Made by a program: the position numbers and the translations under genes. Below the pieces are notes generated by a model. It worked only from the letters and a program-made list of their open reading frames with translations. It was not told where the DNA came from and searched no databases. From Pseudovibrio ascidiaceicola (GTDB lineage: Bacteria; Pseudomonadota; Alphaproteobacteria; Rhizobiales; Stappiaceae), in the NCBI RefSeq assembly GCF_900114245.1, contig NZ_FOSK01000004.1, positions 186,001 to 250,000 of the forward strand: 64,000 nt of DNA, written 5' to 3'. Positions within the stretch are counted from its first letter, which is position 1. Every line of letters starts with the position of its first letter. Below are positions 1-8,248 of the stretch, in pieces.

Positions 1-1197
1 ACCTCTTTTCCCTTCGTGTTGCGGGTATGGTACCTGCGCTGGAAGGGCATGCCGATCACCCTTTACAACGTGCACTACGCCTTGGTTTTGTGGATATTCA
101 TGGCTCTCGCCGTCTTCTTTGCGGTGTTCTATTACTACCCGAAGTCGTTCACTGGCATCGTGCCTTTCAAAACGGTTCCTGTTGTTGCCGAAAACGGCGG
201 AACAGTCACGGAAGTCTTCGTGGAAGGTGGAGATCGCGTCAAAGTAGGCGACCCATTGTTCTCCACTGAAAACGCGATGGAAAAAGCCAAAGTCGAACAC
301 GCCACCCGCAAGATTGATGAAATCAAGAGCGCCATCAAAACAGCGCACCTTGAAGTGGAAACAGCAGATGCCGCCCTGGATGCAGCCAAGACAGGCTTGA
401 ATCAGGCAGAGATGACACTGGCAGACCATGAAGAGCTCAAGATGAAAAACTCTGCAGCATTTCAGCGAGCCCGGTTAGAGCGTGCCATCTCTCAACGAGA
501 CACAAGCGTGGCAGATGTGAAAGCGGCAAAAGCGAAACTGGAAGCAGCTAAAGTTCAGGCTCATTCCACGCTTCCATCCCAGCTGGCCAGTGCGCAAGCC
601 ACATTGGAACAGGCACAAATCGAGTTGAAGAAAACAAAGGTTTACAGTCTGGTTGATGGTGTCGTTGAGCAAGTAACCTTGCATGTTGGAGCACGAGCTG
701 CTCAGGCTGCCATGGCTCCGGCAATGGTGATCATCCCGGATCGCACCAAACGTGAAGGTTCCCGAGTGGTCGCAGGTTTCTCTCAGGTTTCTCGCACCGA
801 ACTTTACGAAGGTATGGCCGCTGAGATCGCTTGTGAAAGTAACTTCAACATCGCGATGTACCACACGGTTCTTCCAGCACGAGTTTCTCGCATCCAGCAG
901 TCTATCTCCTCAGGCCAGATGGCACCGACAGGTCGGCTGATGGAACCAGGAGAACGCGCCAAACGTGGTCAGGTCGTGGCTCACCTCGATCTGGTCTACC
1001 CGGAACACCAGAAGTACCTGGTTCCTGGCAGTGGATGTGTTGTGCAGACCTATACGACAGACCTGAAAGGTGACATGGCAGGCGGTGTAACAGCCCACAT
1101 AATCTCAGCCCTCGGCGTCATCAAAGCAGTCGGCCTTAGAGTGAAAGCATGGCTTGGCCTTGCAATCGGAATTGGCCTTGCAGGATCCACTCACTAA
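1..1197 (+). CDS. HlyD-family membrane fusion (periplasmic adaptor) protein, left-truncated by window
   Basis: The reading frame is open to the left edge, so the true start may lie outside; a GTG at 16 is the first possible start inside. A hydrophobic segment at about residues 20-43 (counted from that GTG) would anchor it in the inner membrane. It is followed by a half-lipoyl motif (ENGGTVTEVFVEGGDRVKVG), a long Ala/Glu/Lys-rich coiled-coil hairpin (about 85-205) and the second lipoyl half (DGVVEQVTLHVGA). This is the classic HlyD/EmrA order: the protein would bridge an inner-membrane pump to an outer-membrane channel. The C-terminus ends in a second hydrophobic stretch (about 360-390), which is less usual. 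The partner transporter would be upstream, outside the window. Family call is confident; substrate unknown. Confidence 0.85.
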   Translation, partial: TSFPFVLRVWYLRWKGMPITLYNVHYALVLWIFMALAVFFAVFYYYPKSFTGIVPFKTVPVVAENGGTVTEVFVEGGDRVKVGDPLFSTENAMEKAKVEHATRKIDEIKSAIKTAHLEVETADAALDAAKTGLNQAEMTLADHEELKMKNSAAFQRARLERAISQRDTSVADVKAAKAKLEAAKVQAHSTLPSQLASAQATLEQAQIELKKTKVYSLVDGVVEQVTLHVGARAAQAAMAPAMVIIPDRTKREGSRVVAGFSQVSRTELYEGMAAEIACESNFNIAMYHTVLPARVSRIQQSISSGQMAPTGRLMEPGERAKRGQVVAHLDLVYPEHQKYLVPGSGCVVQTYTTDLKGDMAGGVTAHIISALGVIKAVGLRVKAWLGLAIGIGLAGSTH

Positions 1198-1428
1198 GAG
1201 CGCAGTTTCAAAAAGTTTCTCCCGATGACGGAAAGCAAACCGATCAAGAACTCAAGGATCCGGACTGGTTCCACTCGGGAGTACCATCGAAGAGAGCAGC
1301 CCTAACTGGCAATCTGAGCAATCCGTTCTCTTCAAAGCAACCCAGTGGTCAGAGCAGTAAGGACCAACGGCGAGAACCCTGAAAGCCGAAGCAAAGCCTT
1401 ACGACCACCAATAAAAAGAAGAAGAAAA

Positions 1429-1740
1429 ATGTCTATCAAAGCCCTGACAATCGCAGCAGTTGCCCTCTCCGTTGGTTACACAGTGGATTATAACCCAAGA
1501 CCTTCGCAGCCTGGCACCAAGTCCATCTCACCAATCTCCTTCAAGATAGGTGAGGCAAATGCCCAGACAGCAGAACGCAACGCAGCCCGCCGGACCGCAC
1601 GCCGCACATCCCGCCGTGTAAATCGTCGCCACGATATCGCAGGCTGTACCCCATACAACGCTTACTACAACTGCGGTGGCGTCTACTATCAGGCCATCGT
1701 CGAAAACGGCACAACAGTTTACGTGGTTGTAAATCCATAA
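1429..1740 (+). CDS. small exported protein with Arg-rich middle and Cys/Tyr-rich C-terminus
   Basis: A 103-residue protein starting at an ATG preceded by an AAGAAGAAG purine run. The first 20 or so residues form a short hydrophobic, signal-like segment (IKALTIAAVALSVGY). A linker ending in AEANAQ-like residues (GEANAQ) could be a signal peptidase site. An Arg-rich stretch (about 50-66) follows, then a compact C-terminal motif with two Cys about 11 apart, CGGVYY, and a Val-rich end (TVYVVVNP). I do not recognise a named domain, though similar small periplasmic proteins occur in alphaproteobacteria. It lies 231 bp behind the HlyD gene on the same strand, with an intrinsic terminator behind it. 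Function unknown. Confidence 0.6.
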   Translation: MSIKALTIAAVALSVGYTVDYNPRPSQPGTKSISPISFKIGEANAQTAERNAARRTARRTSRRVNRRHDIAGCTPYNAYYNCGGVYYQAIVENGTTVYVVVNP

Positions 1741-1800
1741 GGGAGATTACCGTCCCTCCCAGATGTCCCACCGTCCTGACATCATGGATGGACAACCACA

Positions 1801-1831
1801 AAAGGCCTCTCATCACGAGAGGCCTTTTTTC
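1801..1831 (+). terminator. intrinsic terminator after the small exported protein
   Basis: A perfect stem AAAGGCCTCT/AGAGGCCTTT with a CATCACG loop region is followed by a T run. It also lies just downstream of the leftward LysR gene end at 1868, so it could serve both strands. Confidence 0.85.
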
Positions 1832-1867
1832 TGTTTGCGGTTAGTGGTGAGAGTGCAGGATTTCAGA

Positions 1868-2782
1868 TTAAAGCAGCCCCTTGTCCCAATAGGGCTTATC
1901 GCCGCCGATTTCGGTGGAGATGAAATCAATGAAGCTACGGGTTTTGGTGGGGAGGTATTGGCGGTTGGGGTAGACGGCGTACATGTATTGGGTTGGTAAG
2001 GTGTATTCTGGTAAGACTTGACGTAACTCTCCTGATCTTAAGAAGTCACCTGCAGCGAAGGTGGTCAGTCGACCGATCCCGCAACCTCCCAAAACTGCGG
2101 TTGTGAGAGCATCGCCATTGTTGACCTGGAAATTACCGGAGGCTGCAATTTTGACTTGTCCGTCAGGGCCTTCCAGGGTCCATTCTTGCTGATCACTAAA
2201 GTATGCGTAATGCATGCAGTTATGGTGGAGCAGATCTTCCGGTATCACTGGGACTCCGAACTCTTCCAAGTAACTTGCAGAGGCTGCCAAAATGTTGCGG
2301 CACGGCGCTATCTTTCGAGCGATTAAGGACGAGTCCTGAAGGCGCCCTCCTCTGATTGCCAGATCAAATCCACCATCGACCAGATCCACCCGGCGATCAT
2401 CCATGATCATGTCGATGCTGATTTCTGGATTATTCTTGAGGAACTTAGGAATCAGAGGGGCAATGTGAAGTCGGCCAAATGTCATGGGAACGTTTATCTT
2501 TAGTCGCCCCTTTGGTTTGCCCTGTAGCTGTGCGACTGCGCTTTCTGCTTCCTGCGCTGCAGTCAAAGCGTCTACTGCGCGAGCGTAATACAGTTCTCCT
2601 GCTTCCGTAAGGCTGATGTTGCGGGTAGTGCGATGGAGAAGGCGAGCTCCAAGATGCTCCTCCAGCAAGGATATACGCTTGCTGATAGCTGACTTAGAGA
2701 CTCCGAGTTGCCGAGCAGCAGCGGCAAATCCCTTTTGCTCAACCACCGCAACAAAAACGGGTAGTGCACCTATATGTTCCAT
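1868..2782 (-). CDS. LysR-family transcriptional regulator
   Basis: A 304-residue protein starting at the ATG at 2782, preceded by AGGCG; a longer TTG start at 2794 is less likely. The N-terminal winged helix-turn-helix is typical (GFAAAARQLGVSKSAISKRI, about residues 15-35). It is followed by a LysR linker helix and a periplasmic-binding-protein-like effector domain (about 90-295). The sequence resembles the CrgA/AaeR-type LysR subgroup. It is divergent from the glutathionyl-hydroquinone reductase/DMT/SnoaL genes, with about 110 bp between starts. By the usual LysR arrangement it probably controls that operon in response to an electrophile or quinone-like ligand. The target is an inference from position. 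Confidence 0.9.
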   Translation of the reverse strand: MEHIGALPVFVAVVEQKGFAAAARQLGVSKSAISKRISLLEEHLGARLLHRTTRNISLTEAGELYYARAVDALTAAQEAESAVAQLQGKPKGRLKINVPMTFGRLHIAPLIPKFLKNNPEISIDMIMDDRRVDLVDGGFDLAIRGGRLQDSSLIARKIAPCRNILAASASYLEEFGVPVIPEDLLHHNCMHYAYFSDQQEWTLEGPDGQVKIAASGNFQVNNGDALTTAVLGGCGIGRLTTFAAGDFLRSGELRQVLPEYTLPTQYMYAVYPNRQYLPTKTRSFIDFISTEIGGDKPYWDKGLL

Positions 2783-2890
2783 TCGCCTGCTCAATTCGTT
2801 CTCTTTTTCTCACCAACAAGTTTCCATATTAGGTGATTATCGTAAAATGGGAAACTGACTAAGTTCTCTTCAGAAGAAGAGGACAGTCCA

Positions 2891-3868
2891 ATGGCTATGA
2901 TGCTGATCAATGGGCAACTGCATGAAAAACCCAAAAGCAGTGACGGAACCTATCGCCCTATCAGTAGCGATGTTCGTAACTGGATAGAGCCAAATGTGGA
3001 TGCTGAGTTTTCTGTCGAAGAAAACCGCTATCACCTTTACACATCACATGCTTGTCCGTGGTGCCATCGCGTGATGGTTATGCGGTCATTGATGGGCTTG
3101 CAGAGGATCATTTCTGTCAGCGAGATGCATCCAATCATGGAGGATAAGGGATGGCGGATCGACCAAACCTTATTTGACGATACTGCAAGTGTCCCGAGAG
3201 ACACATTTATCTATGAAGTCTATTTACGATCCTTCCCCCAATACACTGGCACGCTTACCGTTCCGCTCTTGGTCGATAAGAAGACAAACAAGATCGTCAG
3301 CAATAACTCAGCAGACATCATGCGGATGCTGAACACGTCTTTTGCTGGTTTGGCCTCCTCAAGCACCAATTATTATCCGGCAGCACTGCGGAGTGAGATT
3401 GATGAGCTTGCTGACTTCATTCAGGAAAACGTAAGTTCTGGTGTCTATCGCGCTGGCTTTGCAACGTCTCAGAGTGCGTATGATGCTGCTGTTTCCAAGT
3501 TGTTTGAAGCTCTCGATCTCTTGGAGGTGCGGCTGAGTGTTCGACGGTATTTGGCGGGTGCTCAAATCACTGAAGTTGATTGGAAGTTTTTTGCCACTCT
3601 CATTCGGTTCGATGCTGTTTACGTAACGCATTTCAAGACTGATCTCTGGCGTATCGCAGATTATCCCAATCTCAGCTCTTATCTCCGTGAGCTCTACCAG
3701 CATCCTGGCATCGCTGAGACAGTGAACTTCCAACGCATGCGGGAGCATTACTTCCGCAGCCACCGTCATCTCAACCCCGCAGGTATCGTTTCAATTGGAC
3801 CGCAGTCGGACCTGCTGAAACCACATGGGCGCGACCAGATCAGGATCTTCCAGAAAGGAGCTGCGTAA
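2891..3868 (+). CDS. yqjG: glutathionyl-hydroquinone reductase (xi-class glutathione transferase)
   Basis: A 325-residue protein of the YqjG/ECM4 family, which reduces glutathionyl-hydroquinones with glutathione in the cytoplasm. The thioredoxin-like domain carries the family's CPWC active site (SHACPWCHRVMVMR, about residues 53-66). The C-terminal all-helical domain has the family signature around RRYLAGAQITEVDW (about 217-230) and the conserved RFDAVYVTHFK stretch. Length fits the family (about 320-330). The start ATG follows AGAAGAGGA. Its stop overlaps the start of the next gene by one base (TAATG), so the two are translationally coupled. The divergent LysR gene probably regulates it. The E. 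coli symbol is used only for the family match. Confidence 0.88.
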   Translation: MAMMLINGQLHEKPKSSDGTYRPISSDVRNWIEPNVDAEFSVEENRYHLYTSHACPWCHRVMVMRSLMGLQRIISVSEMHPIMEDKGWRIDQTLFDDTASVPRDTFIYEVYLRSFPQYTGTLTVPLLVDKKTNKIVSNNSADIMRMLNTSFAGLASSSTNYYPAALRSEIDELADFIQENVSSGVYRAGFATSQSAYDAAVSKLFEALDLLEVRLSVRRYLAGAQITEVDWKFFATLIRFDAVYVTHFKTDLWRIADYPNLSSYLRELYQHPGIAETVNFQRMREHYFRSHRHLNPAGIVSIGPQSDLLKPHGRDQIRIFQKGAA

Positions 3869-4794
3869 TGGATCGGCAGGTAACTTATACAGAAATTGAA
3901 AAACACAAGAATCCAACAGGTTACATCATCCTGATCGGGGCAATTGTTGGCGTTAATTACGCTCTTGCCAAGTTTGTGACGAAAGCTGGGATCACGGCGT
4001 TGAGCGCAACATTTGCGCAGTTACTATTGGCAGGTTTGTTCCTCTACCTCTTGCTTCACCTGAAGCATGAGAGCCTCTCGCTGAAACGCCGCCAAATCAA
4101 GTATTACATCATCAATGGCTTTCTTGGGATCACTGTCCCCTCGCTTGTTGCTTACCTGGTCCTACAGCATATTCCGGCTTGGCTTTTGACTGTTCTGGTA
4201 ACTTTATCGCCTTTGATTACAGCAGGATTCTCATCGATCATTGACCGAAAGCTGATTGCGCTACAGCGGCTTATCGGGATTTTGATTGGGCTTGCCGGGA
4301 TTAGTTTTGTAACGTTCAGCAGTGCTCAAGTCAGTCAGTTTGATCCTATCTGGATTTTGATTGGGGCAGGCATGCCTTTCTCGCTGGCAATTGCAAACAT
4401 CTACCGCAACAAAGCCTATCCTAAAGACGCCTCCTCAGTGGGTACAGCAACTGGAACCATGTTCTCGCAAGTGCTGTTGCTACTGCCACTTCTTCTTCTC
4501 AGTGACAGCACGCCAGCATTTGTTGAACCGATGATGGACATCTGGTGGATCATTCTGGGTATAGGTTTTCTTAGTGCAGCTAGTTATGCGCTGACGTTCT
4601 TTATTCAAGACAGAACGGACAGTGTTGGCTTCAGTCAAGTCGGATACTTCGCAACAGTTTCCGGCATTTTGGTTGCTGCGCTGGTGTTTTCAGAACCCAT
4701 CAGCATGGCCATCTTCGCTGCCATTGCCGTTCTGTTCGTTGGACTGGCACTGACAAACGGGCACATTCAACTCACAAAACCTCAAGCTTCCTGA
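3868..4794 (+). CDS. EamA/DMT-superfamily transporter
   Basis: A 308-residue integral membrane protein with about ten predicted transmembrane helices arranged as two EamA repeats (roughly residues 15-140 and 155-295). Proteins of this family usually export small metabolites or amino acids across the inner membrane. The start overlaps the stop of the upstream hydroquinone reductase gene. Its place between that gene and a SnoaL-like gene suggests export of a compound handled by the same response, but the substrate cannot be read from sequence. Confidence 0.88.
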   Translation: MDRQVTYTEIEKHKNPTGYIILIGAIVGVNYALAKFVTKAGITALSATFAQLLLAGLFLYLLLHLKHESLSLKRRQIKYYIINGFLGITVPSLVAYLVLQHIPAWLLTVLVTLSPLITAGFSSIIDRKLIALQRLIGILIGLAGISFVTFSSAQVSQFDPIWILIGAGMPFSLAIANIYRNKAYPKDASSVGTATGTMFSQVLLLLPLLLLSDSTPAFVEPMMDIWWIILGIGFLSAASYALTFFIQDRTDSVGFSQVGYFATVSGILVAALVFSEPISMAIFAAIAVLFVGLALTNGHIQLTKPQAS

Positions 4795-4854
4795 ACACTG
4801 CGCTTTCAGATGCAGCAACTACTCCCCCAACCTAAAAGAACGATAGGAAAGAAA

Positions 4855-5232
4855 ATGTCATCACTCACTAAGGCACACGTAGATGCACGCGACTTTGCCA
4901 ATAAGCTCTATCAAGCTGTCGACTCTTTGAGCGCTGATGCTGTCGGATCCTTCCTTGCTCAAGACGTAAGGTTCCAGCTGGGAAATTTTGATGAGATTTC
5001 GGGCTACCAGCAGGTTGTCGATGCAAATGCGGCCTTTTTCCAATCCATCGCAGCGATGTCCCACACACTCAAAGACGTCTGTAGTGTTGGCGATACGGTC
5101 ATTTGCACGGGCGCAGTGCATTACACGCGCCATGACGAAAGCACACTACAGATCCCCTTCTCAGCTGTTCTGAAGCTCAAAGATACCCTGATTTATGACT
5201 ATCAAGTCTATGTCGACATTTCTCCGCTTTAA
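4855..5232 (+). CDS. SnoaL/NTF2-like small protein
   Basis: A 125-residue protein starting at an ATG preceded by AGGAAAG; an upstream in-frame ATG at 4810 is less likely. The pattern is that of an NTF2-like cone fold: an N-terminal helix pair (ARDFANKLYQAVDSLSADAV), a strand with VRFQLGN, a G-Y segment (ISGYQQVVDANAAFF), and C-terminal beta strands (ICTGAVHYTR, IPFSAVLKLK). Members range from polyketide cyclases to isomerases and ligand-binding proteins, so the activity is open. It is the third gene of the run that begins with the hydroquinone reductase. Confidence 0.75.
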   Translation: MSSLTKAHVDARDFANKLYQAVDSLSADAVGSFLAQDVRFQLGNFDEISGYQQVVDANAAFFQSIAAMSHTLKDVCSVGDTVICTGAVHYTRHDESTLQIPFSAVLKLKDTLIYDYQVYVDISPL

Positions 5233-5270
5233 GAAAAATACCTGAGCTGGACAGAGAGACTCATTTAAGA

Positions 5271-5303
5271 GCACGGCGTAAAACTTTTGGTTTTGCGCCG
5301 TGC
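5271..5303 (+). terminator. hairpin downstream of the SnoaL-like gene, probable terminator
   Basis: Arms GCACGGCGTAAAAC and GTTTTGCGCCGTGC pair over 14 bp with one G.U pair and a short loop. No strong T tail follows, so it may be a weak or Rho-assisted terminator. Confidence 0.5.
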
Positions 5304-5441
5304 ATTCTGTTGTAAAACACCATGTTTTCTACTGGACTTTACTTAGCTCCCCAAGCTGAGAACATTCGCCAAGAACCTGCACCAGAAAATATTTTAGCCC
5401 TAAGACACTGAATTTTAGTCACTAATTCACCCACCTCTTCG

Positions 5442-5454
5442 ATTGTCAGACAAT
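5442..5454. promoter_or_regulatory. putative GntR/FCD operator 1
   Basis: ATTGTCAGACAAT is a palindrome of the form ATTGT-N3-ACAAT. The same form recurs 57 bp downstream, and a degenerate copy lies upstream of the gntR gene at the far end of the cluster. FCD-type GntR proteins usually bind short palindromes of this kind. Confidence 0.6.
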
Positions 5455-5498
5455 ATTGATTTTTCTCAAGACTTGATATGCATTTTATGCAATAGTCG

Positions 5499-5511
5499 AT
5501 TGTAGGACAAT
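5499..5511. promoter_or_regulatory. putative GntR/FCD operator 2
   Basis: ATTGTAGGACAAT sits inside a longer inverted repeat (GTCGATTGT-AGG-ACAATCGAC, 5495-5515) ending 10 bp before the start codon of the first lyase gene. A repressor bound here would cover the transcription start or ribosome-binding region. Confidence 0.65.
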
Positions 5512-5525
5512 CGACGGAGTACATT

Positions 5526-5861
5526 ATGATCAAGGCACTTCGCCTTAATGCTGCAGACAATGTTGCAACCTTGCTGGAAGATGCCGGCAAGGGTGAGACA
5601 GTTCTGGTGATCTCCGAACAGAACGAAACCTTGGGAGAGCTGGAACTTTTGCAAGCTATTCCCTTCGGCAACAAAGTCGCGCTGCGCCCCATGAAACCAG
5701 AGGACCACCTGATTAAAGGTGGCGTCGCAGTCGGCAAAGCAATCAAACCTGTTCCTCAGGGTCAGCTTGCTCACGTTCAAAATATTCGAAGCTTAAATCT
5801 GGATATCCCTGAGGTAATGATCAACGAAATCATCACCCAAATGGAAATTGAGGTGGACTGA
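5526..5861 (+). CDS. UxaA-family lyase, small (SAF-domain) subunit
   Basis: A 111-residue protein matching the N-terminal SAF domain of altronate/galactarate dehydratases. That domain is a separate subunit in split enzymes such as SuyAB-type sulfolactate lyase. Key stretches are ALRLNAADNVATLLEDAGKG, the IPFGNKVALRPM turn and the KGGVAVGKAI segment. It would form one enzyme with the next gene, whose ATG overlaps its TGA. Two palindromic operators precede it. Reaction class (water or sulfite elimination from a hydroxy acid) follows from the family; the exact substrate does not. Confidence 0.82.
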   Translation: MIKALRLNAADNVATLLEDAGKGETVLVISEQNETLGELELLQAIPFGNKVALRPMKPEDHLIKGGVAVGKAIKPVPQGQLAHVQNIRSLNLDIPEVMINEIITQMEIEVD

Positions 5862-7036
5862 TGCAGACGTTCAGAGGCTATCAGCGAGAAGATGGATCTG
5901 TCGGCATCCGCAATCTCATCATGGTTATCGCTGCTGATGAGTGCGCGGAAGGCATCGCCCGTGCGATCTCCGAGAAGACGCCCGGTACTGTTGTCGTCAC
6001 CAATTACAATACCTGCATGTATGGTGGCAACGAAGAGATGATTGGCACCATGATCAATGCAGCGACCAACCCGAACATCGCCGGGGCGCTGGTGATCAAT
6101 ATGGGTTGTGGCAGCATTACACCCGACCTCGTGGCTGGGCCGATCCGTGCAACCGGGCGTCCCGTAGAGACCCTCACCTGCATAAAAGAGAGCGGAACAG
6201 TTTCGACCATTCGCGAAGGGTTGAAGCGTATTGCCAAGATCGTAGAACATGCAAACGCAACACCGATGGTTGATGCTCCAATTAGCAAACTTCTTGTGGG
6301 CATCAAATGTGGTGGCTCAGACACTAGCTCTGGCATTGCTTCCAACCCAAGTGTTGGTCTTGCTGCAGATAAGCTGATTGATATGGGAGCTTCCGCTGTG
6401 GCGGGAGAGCTGCTGGAGTTGCTTGGCTGTGAGCATATCCTCAAAGAGCGGGCTGTAACCTTAGAAGTCTCTGAGAAAATCAACCAGCTGATCAGTGATG
6501 AAGAAAAGCGCTGGCATGTTGAGGGCACTCAGGTCGAAACCATGAGCGTTGGCAACAGCATCGGCGGTTTGACAACTATTGAAGAGAAGTCGCTCGGAGC
6601 TCTTGCAAAGACCGGTACCAAGCCAATTCAGGATATCTTGCGCATCAATGCGACTAAGCTGGAGAAACCAGAGGCTCCAGGCATGTACATGTCTGAAACG
6701 ACAATGCTTTGTGGCGGGTCAGCAATGCATTTTGCAGCACTCGGCTGTCAGGTGATCCTTTGGACCACTGGTGGGGCCGGGTTCAATAATCCAATTGTTC
6801 CCGTCATCCGCGTCAGTGGCAACAGCCAATTGATCAATGAAGACATTGATATTGATGCAACCGGCGTCATGCGCGGTGAAGACAGCCTTGAGAATGTCTC
6901 TGAGCAAATCCTGAAAACACTTGAAGGCGTGATCAATGGCGAGAAAACCGCCATCGAAGACTTTGGCTACGCTTACTGTTCACTCATTCAGAAAGATCAG
7001 CGCGTCGAGCGTTTGCTTTCCATCCCCGCAGAATAA
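5861..7036 (+). CDS. UxaA-family lyase, large (catalytic) subunit
   Basis: A 391-residue protein corresponding to the C-terminal part of altronate/galactarate dehydratase. It starts with the typical FRGYQREDGSVGIRN motif. It keeps the conserved Cys/Gly stretches of this iron-dependent family: NYNTCMYGG, INMGCGSITPD, VGIKCGGSDTSSGIASNP and, near the C-terminus, TGGAGFNNPIVPVIRVSGN. It overlaps the small subunit gene (ATGA). The split architecture is shared by dehydratases and (R)-sulfolactate sulfo-lyase (SuyB). The neighbouring betaine-type transporter argues against a plain hexonate as substrate. Confidence 0.85.
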   Translation: MQTFRGYQREDGSVGIRNLIMVIAADECAEGIARAISEKTPGTVVVTNYNTCMYGGNEEMIGTMINAATNPNIAGALVINMGCGSITPDLVAGPIRATGRPVETLTCIKESGTVSTIREGLKRIAKIVEHANATPMVDAPISKLLVGIKCGGSDTSSGIASNPSVGLAADKLIDMGASAVAGELLELLGCEHILKERAVTLEVSEKINQLISDEEKRWHVEGTQVETMSVGNSIGGLTTIEEKSLGALAKTGTKPIQDILRINATKLEKPEAPGMYMSETTMLCGGSAMHFAALGCQVILWTTGGAGFNNPIVPVIRVSGNSQLINEDIDIDATGVMRGEDSLENVSEQILKTLEGVINGEKTAIEDFGYAYCSLIQKDQRVERLLSIPAE

Positions 7037-7088
7037 TTAAAACAACGCGCAGGCCTTCTTGGAGGACCGGCGCATCAGGGAGAATAAA

Positions 7089-8231
7089 ATGAAGATCACT
7101 GATGTTGAGGTCATCCATCTTCGCGTCCCGCTGCTCGCACAAAATTGCGAGTGGGGCGAAGATGCACTGATCGTACGCATCCACACCGACACTGGTCTGG
7201 TGGGGCTTGGGGAGTCAGACAGCTCGCCAACCGTGATTGCAGCACTCATTGAAGCACCGCAATCCAACTTGTATTGCACCGGACTCAAGTCCCTGCTGAT
7301 CGGCGAGAACCCGCTTGAAATCAGCCGCTTATGGAACAAGATGTATTGGTCCAGCAACTATGTTGGTCGTCGCGGTGCTGGCATTCATGCCATGAGCGCT
7401 ATCGATATTGCACTGTGGGACATCTCCGCCAAGCACTATGGTGTGCCACTGCATATTCTGCTGGGAGCGAAGTACCGTGACCGGATTCCGGCTTACGGCA
7501 CTTTCATCCCGGCAGATAACCCAGAAGATAACCGCAAGATCGCACAGGATCTGGTCGCGAAAGGCTTCACTAGTCTGAAATTCGGCGGCGGCATTCTGGG
7601 TGATGATCCAGACACTGATTATGAGATTGTACGCGTCGTACGTGAAGCAATCGGTCCAGACATCGAGCTACAGATCGATCTTGCCACCAAGTGGCGAACT
7701 GCCTCTCATGCTTTGCATATGTGTAAGCGTCTGGAACCTTTCAATCTGCATTGGATTGAAGAGCCAGTCATGGCTGACGATGAACGTGGCTATGTGAAAC
7801 TTGGAGCTCAGGCTTCTCAAAAGATTGCGGGCGGTGAGGCTCTGACCACATGCCGTGAGTTCCACGACATGCTGGAGCGTTGTGAGCCAGACATCATTCA
7901 ACCAGACATTACGCGTTGTGGTGGCATCACCGAGATGCGCAAGATTTATGACATGGCGCAGATGCGCGGTGTCCAACTCATTCCTCACGGGTTCAGCACA
8001 GATATTCTGCTCGCTGCATCTGTGCATTTCCTTGCCTCCTGCGAGCAAGGAAACCTGATGGAATACTCCCAGAGCAATAGTCCGCTTGTTGCGGGTAACG
8101 GGCTGGCTAAAGAGCCAGTGGTCTTCGCTGAGGGGCAGCTTGTTGTTCCTGATCGCCCAGGCCTTGGGATCGAGCTGAACGAAGACCTAATCAAAAAATA
8201 TCAAGTGAATGCACAACCTGCTTACGCTTGA
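7089..8231 (+). CDS. mandelate racemase/muconate lactonizing enzyme family protein (enolase superfamily)
   Basis: A 380-residue enzyme starting at an ATG behind GGGAG. The N-terminal capping domain (1-125) and the (beta/alpha)7-barrel are present. Metal ligands are recognisable as D197 (LQIDLAT), E224/E225 (WIEEPV) and E250 (GGEAL). The catalytic Asp273 (QPDITRCGG) and His300 (IPHGFS) form the His-Asp dyad of the mandelate racemase subgroup. The second-strand motif is SLKFGGG with a single lysine (K164) instead of KxK. Such enzymes abstract the alpha-proton of a carboxylate to dehydrate or epimerise hydroxy acids. It lies between the UxaA-like lyase and a CaiT-like transporter. Confidence 0.88.
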   Translation: MKITDVEVIHLRVPLLAQNCEWGEDALIVRIHTDTGLVGLGESDSSPTVIAALIEAPQSNLYCTGLKSLLIGENPLEISRLWNKMYWSSNYVGRRGAGIHAMSAIDIALWDISAKHYGVPLHILLGAKYRDRIPAYGTFIPADNPEDNRKIAQDLVAKGFTSLKFGGGILGDDPDTDYEIVRVVREAIGPDIELQIDLATKWRTASHALHMCKRLEPFNLHWIEEPVMADDERGYVKLGAQASQKIAGGEALTTCREFHDMLERCEPDIIQPDITRCGGITEMRKIYDMAQMRGVQLIPHGFSTDILLAASVHFLASCEQGNLMEYSQSNSPLVAGNGLAKEPVVFAEGQLVVPDRPGLGIELNEDLIKKYQVNAQPAYA

Positions 8232-8248
8232 AGATGGAGGAAAAACAA

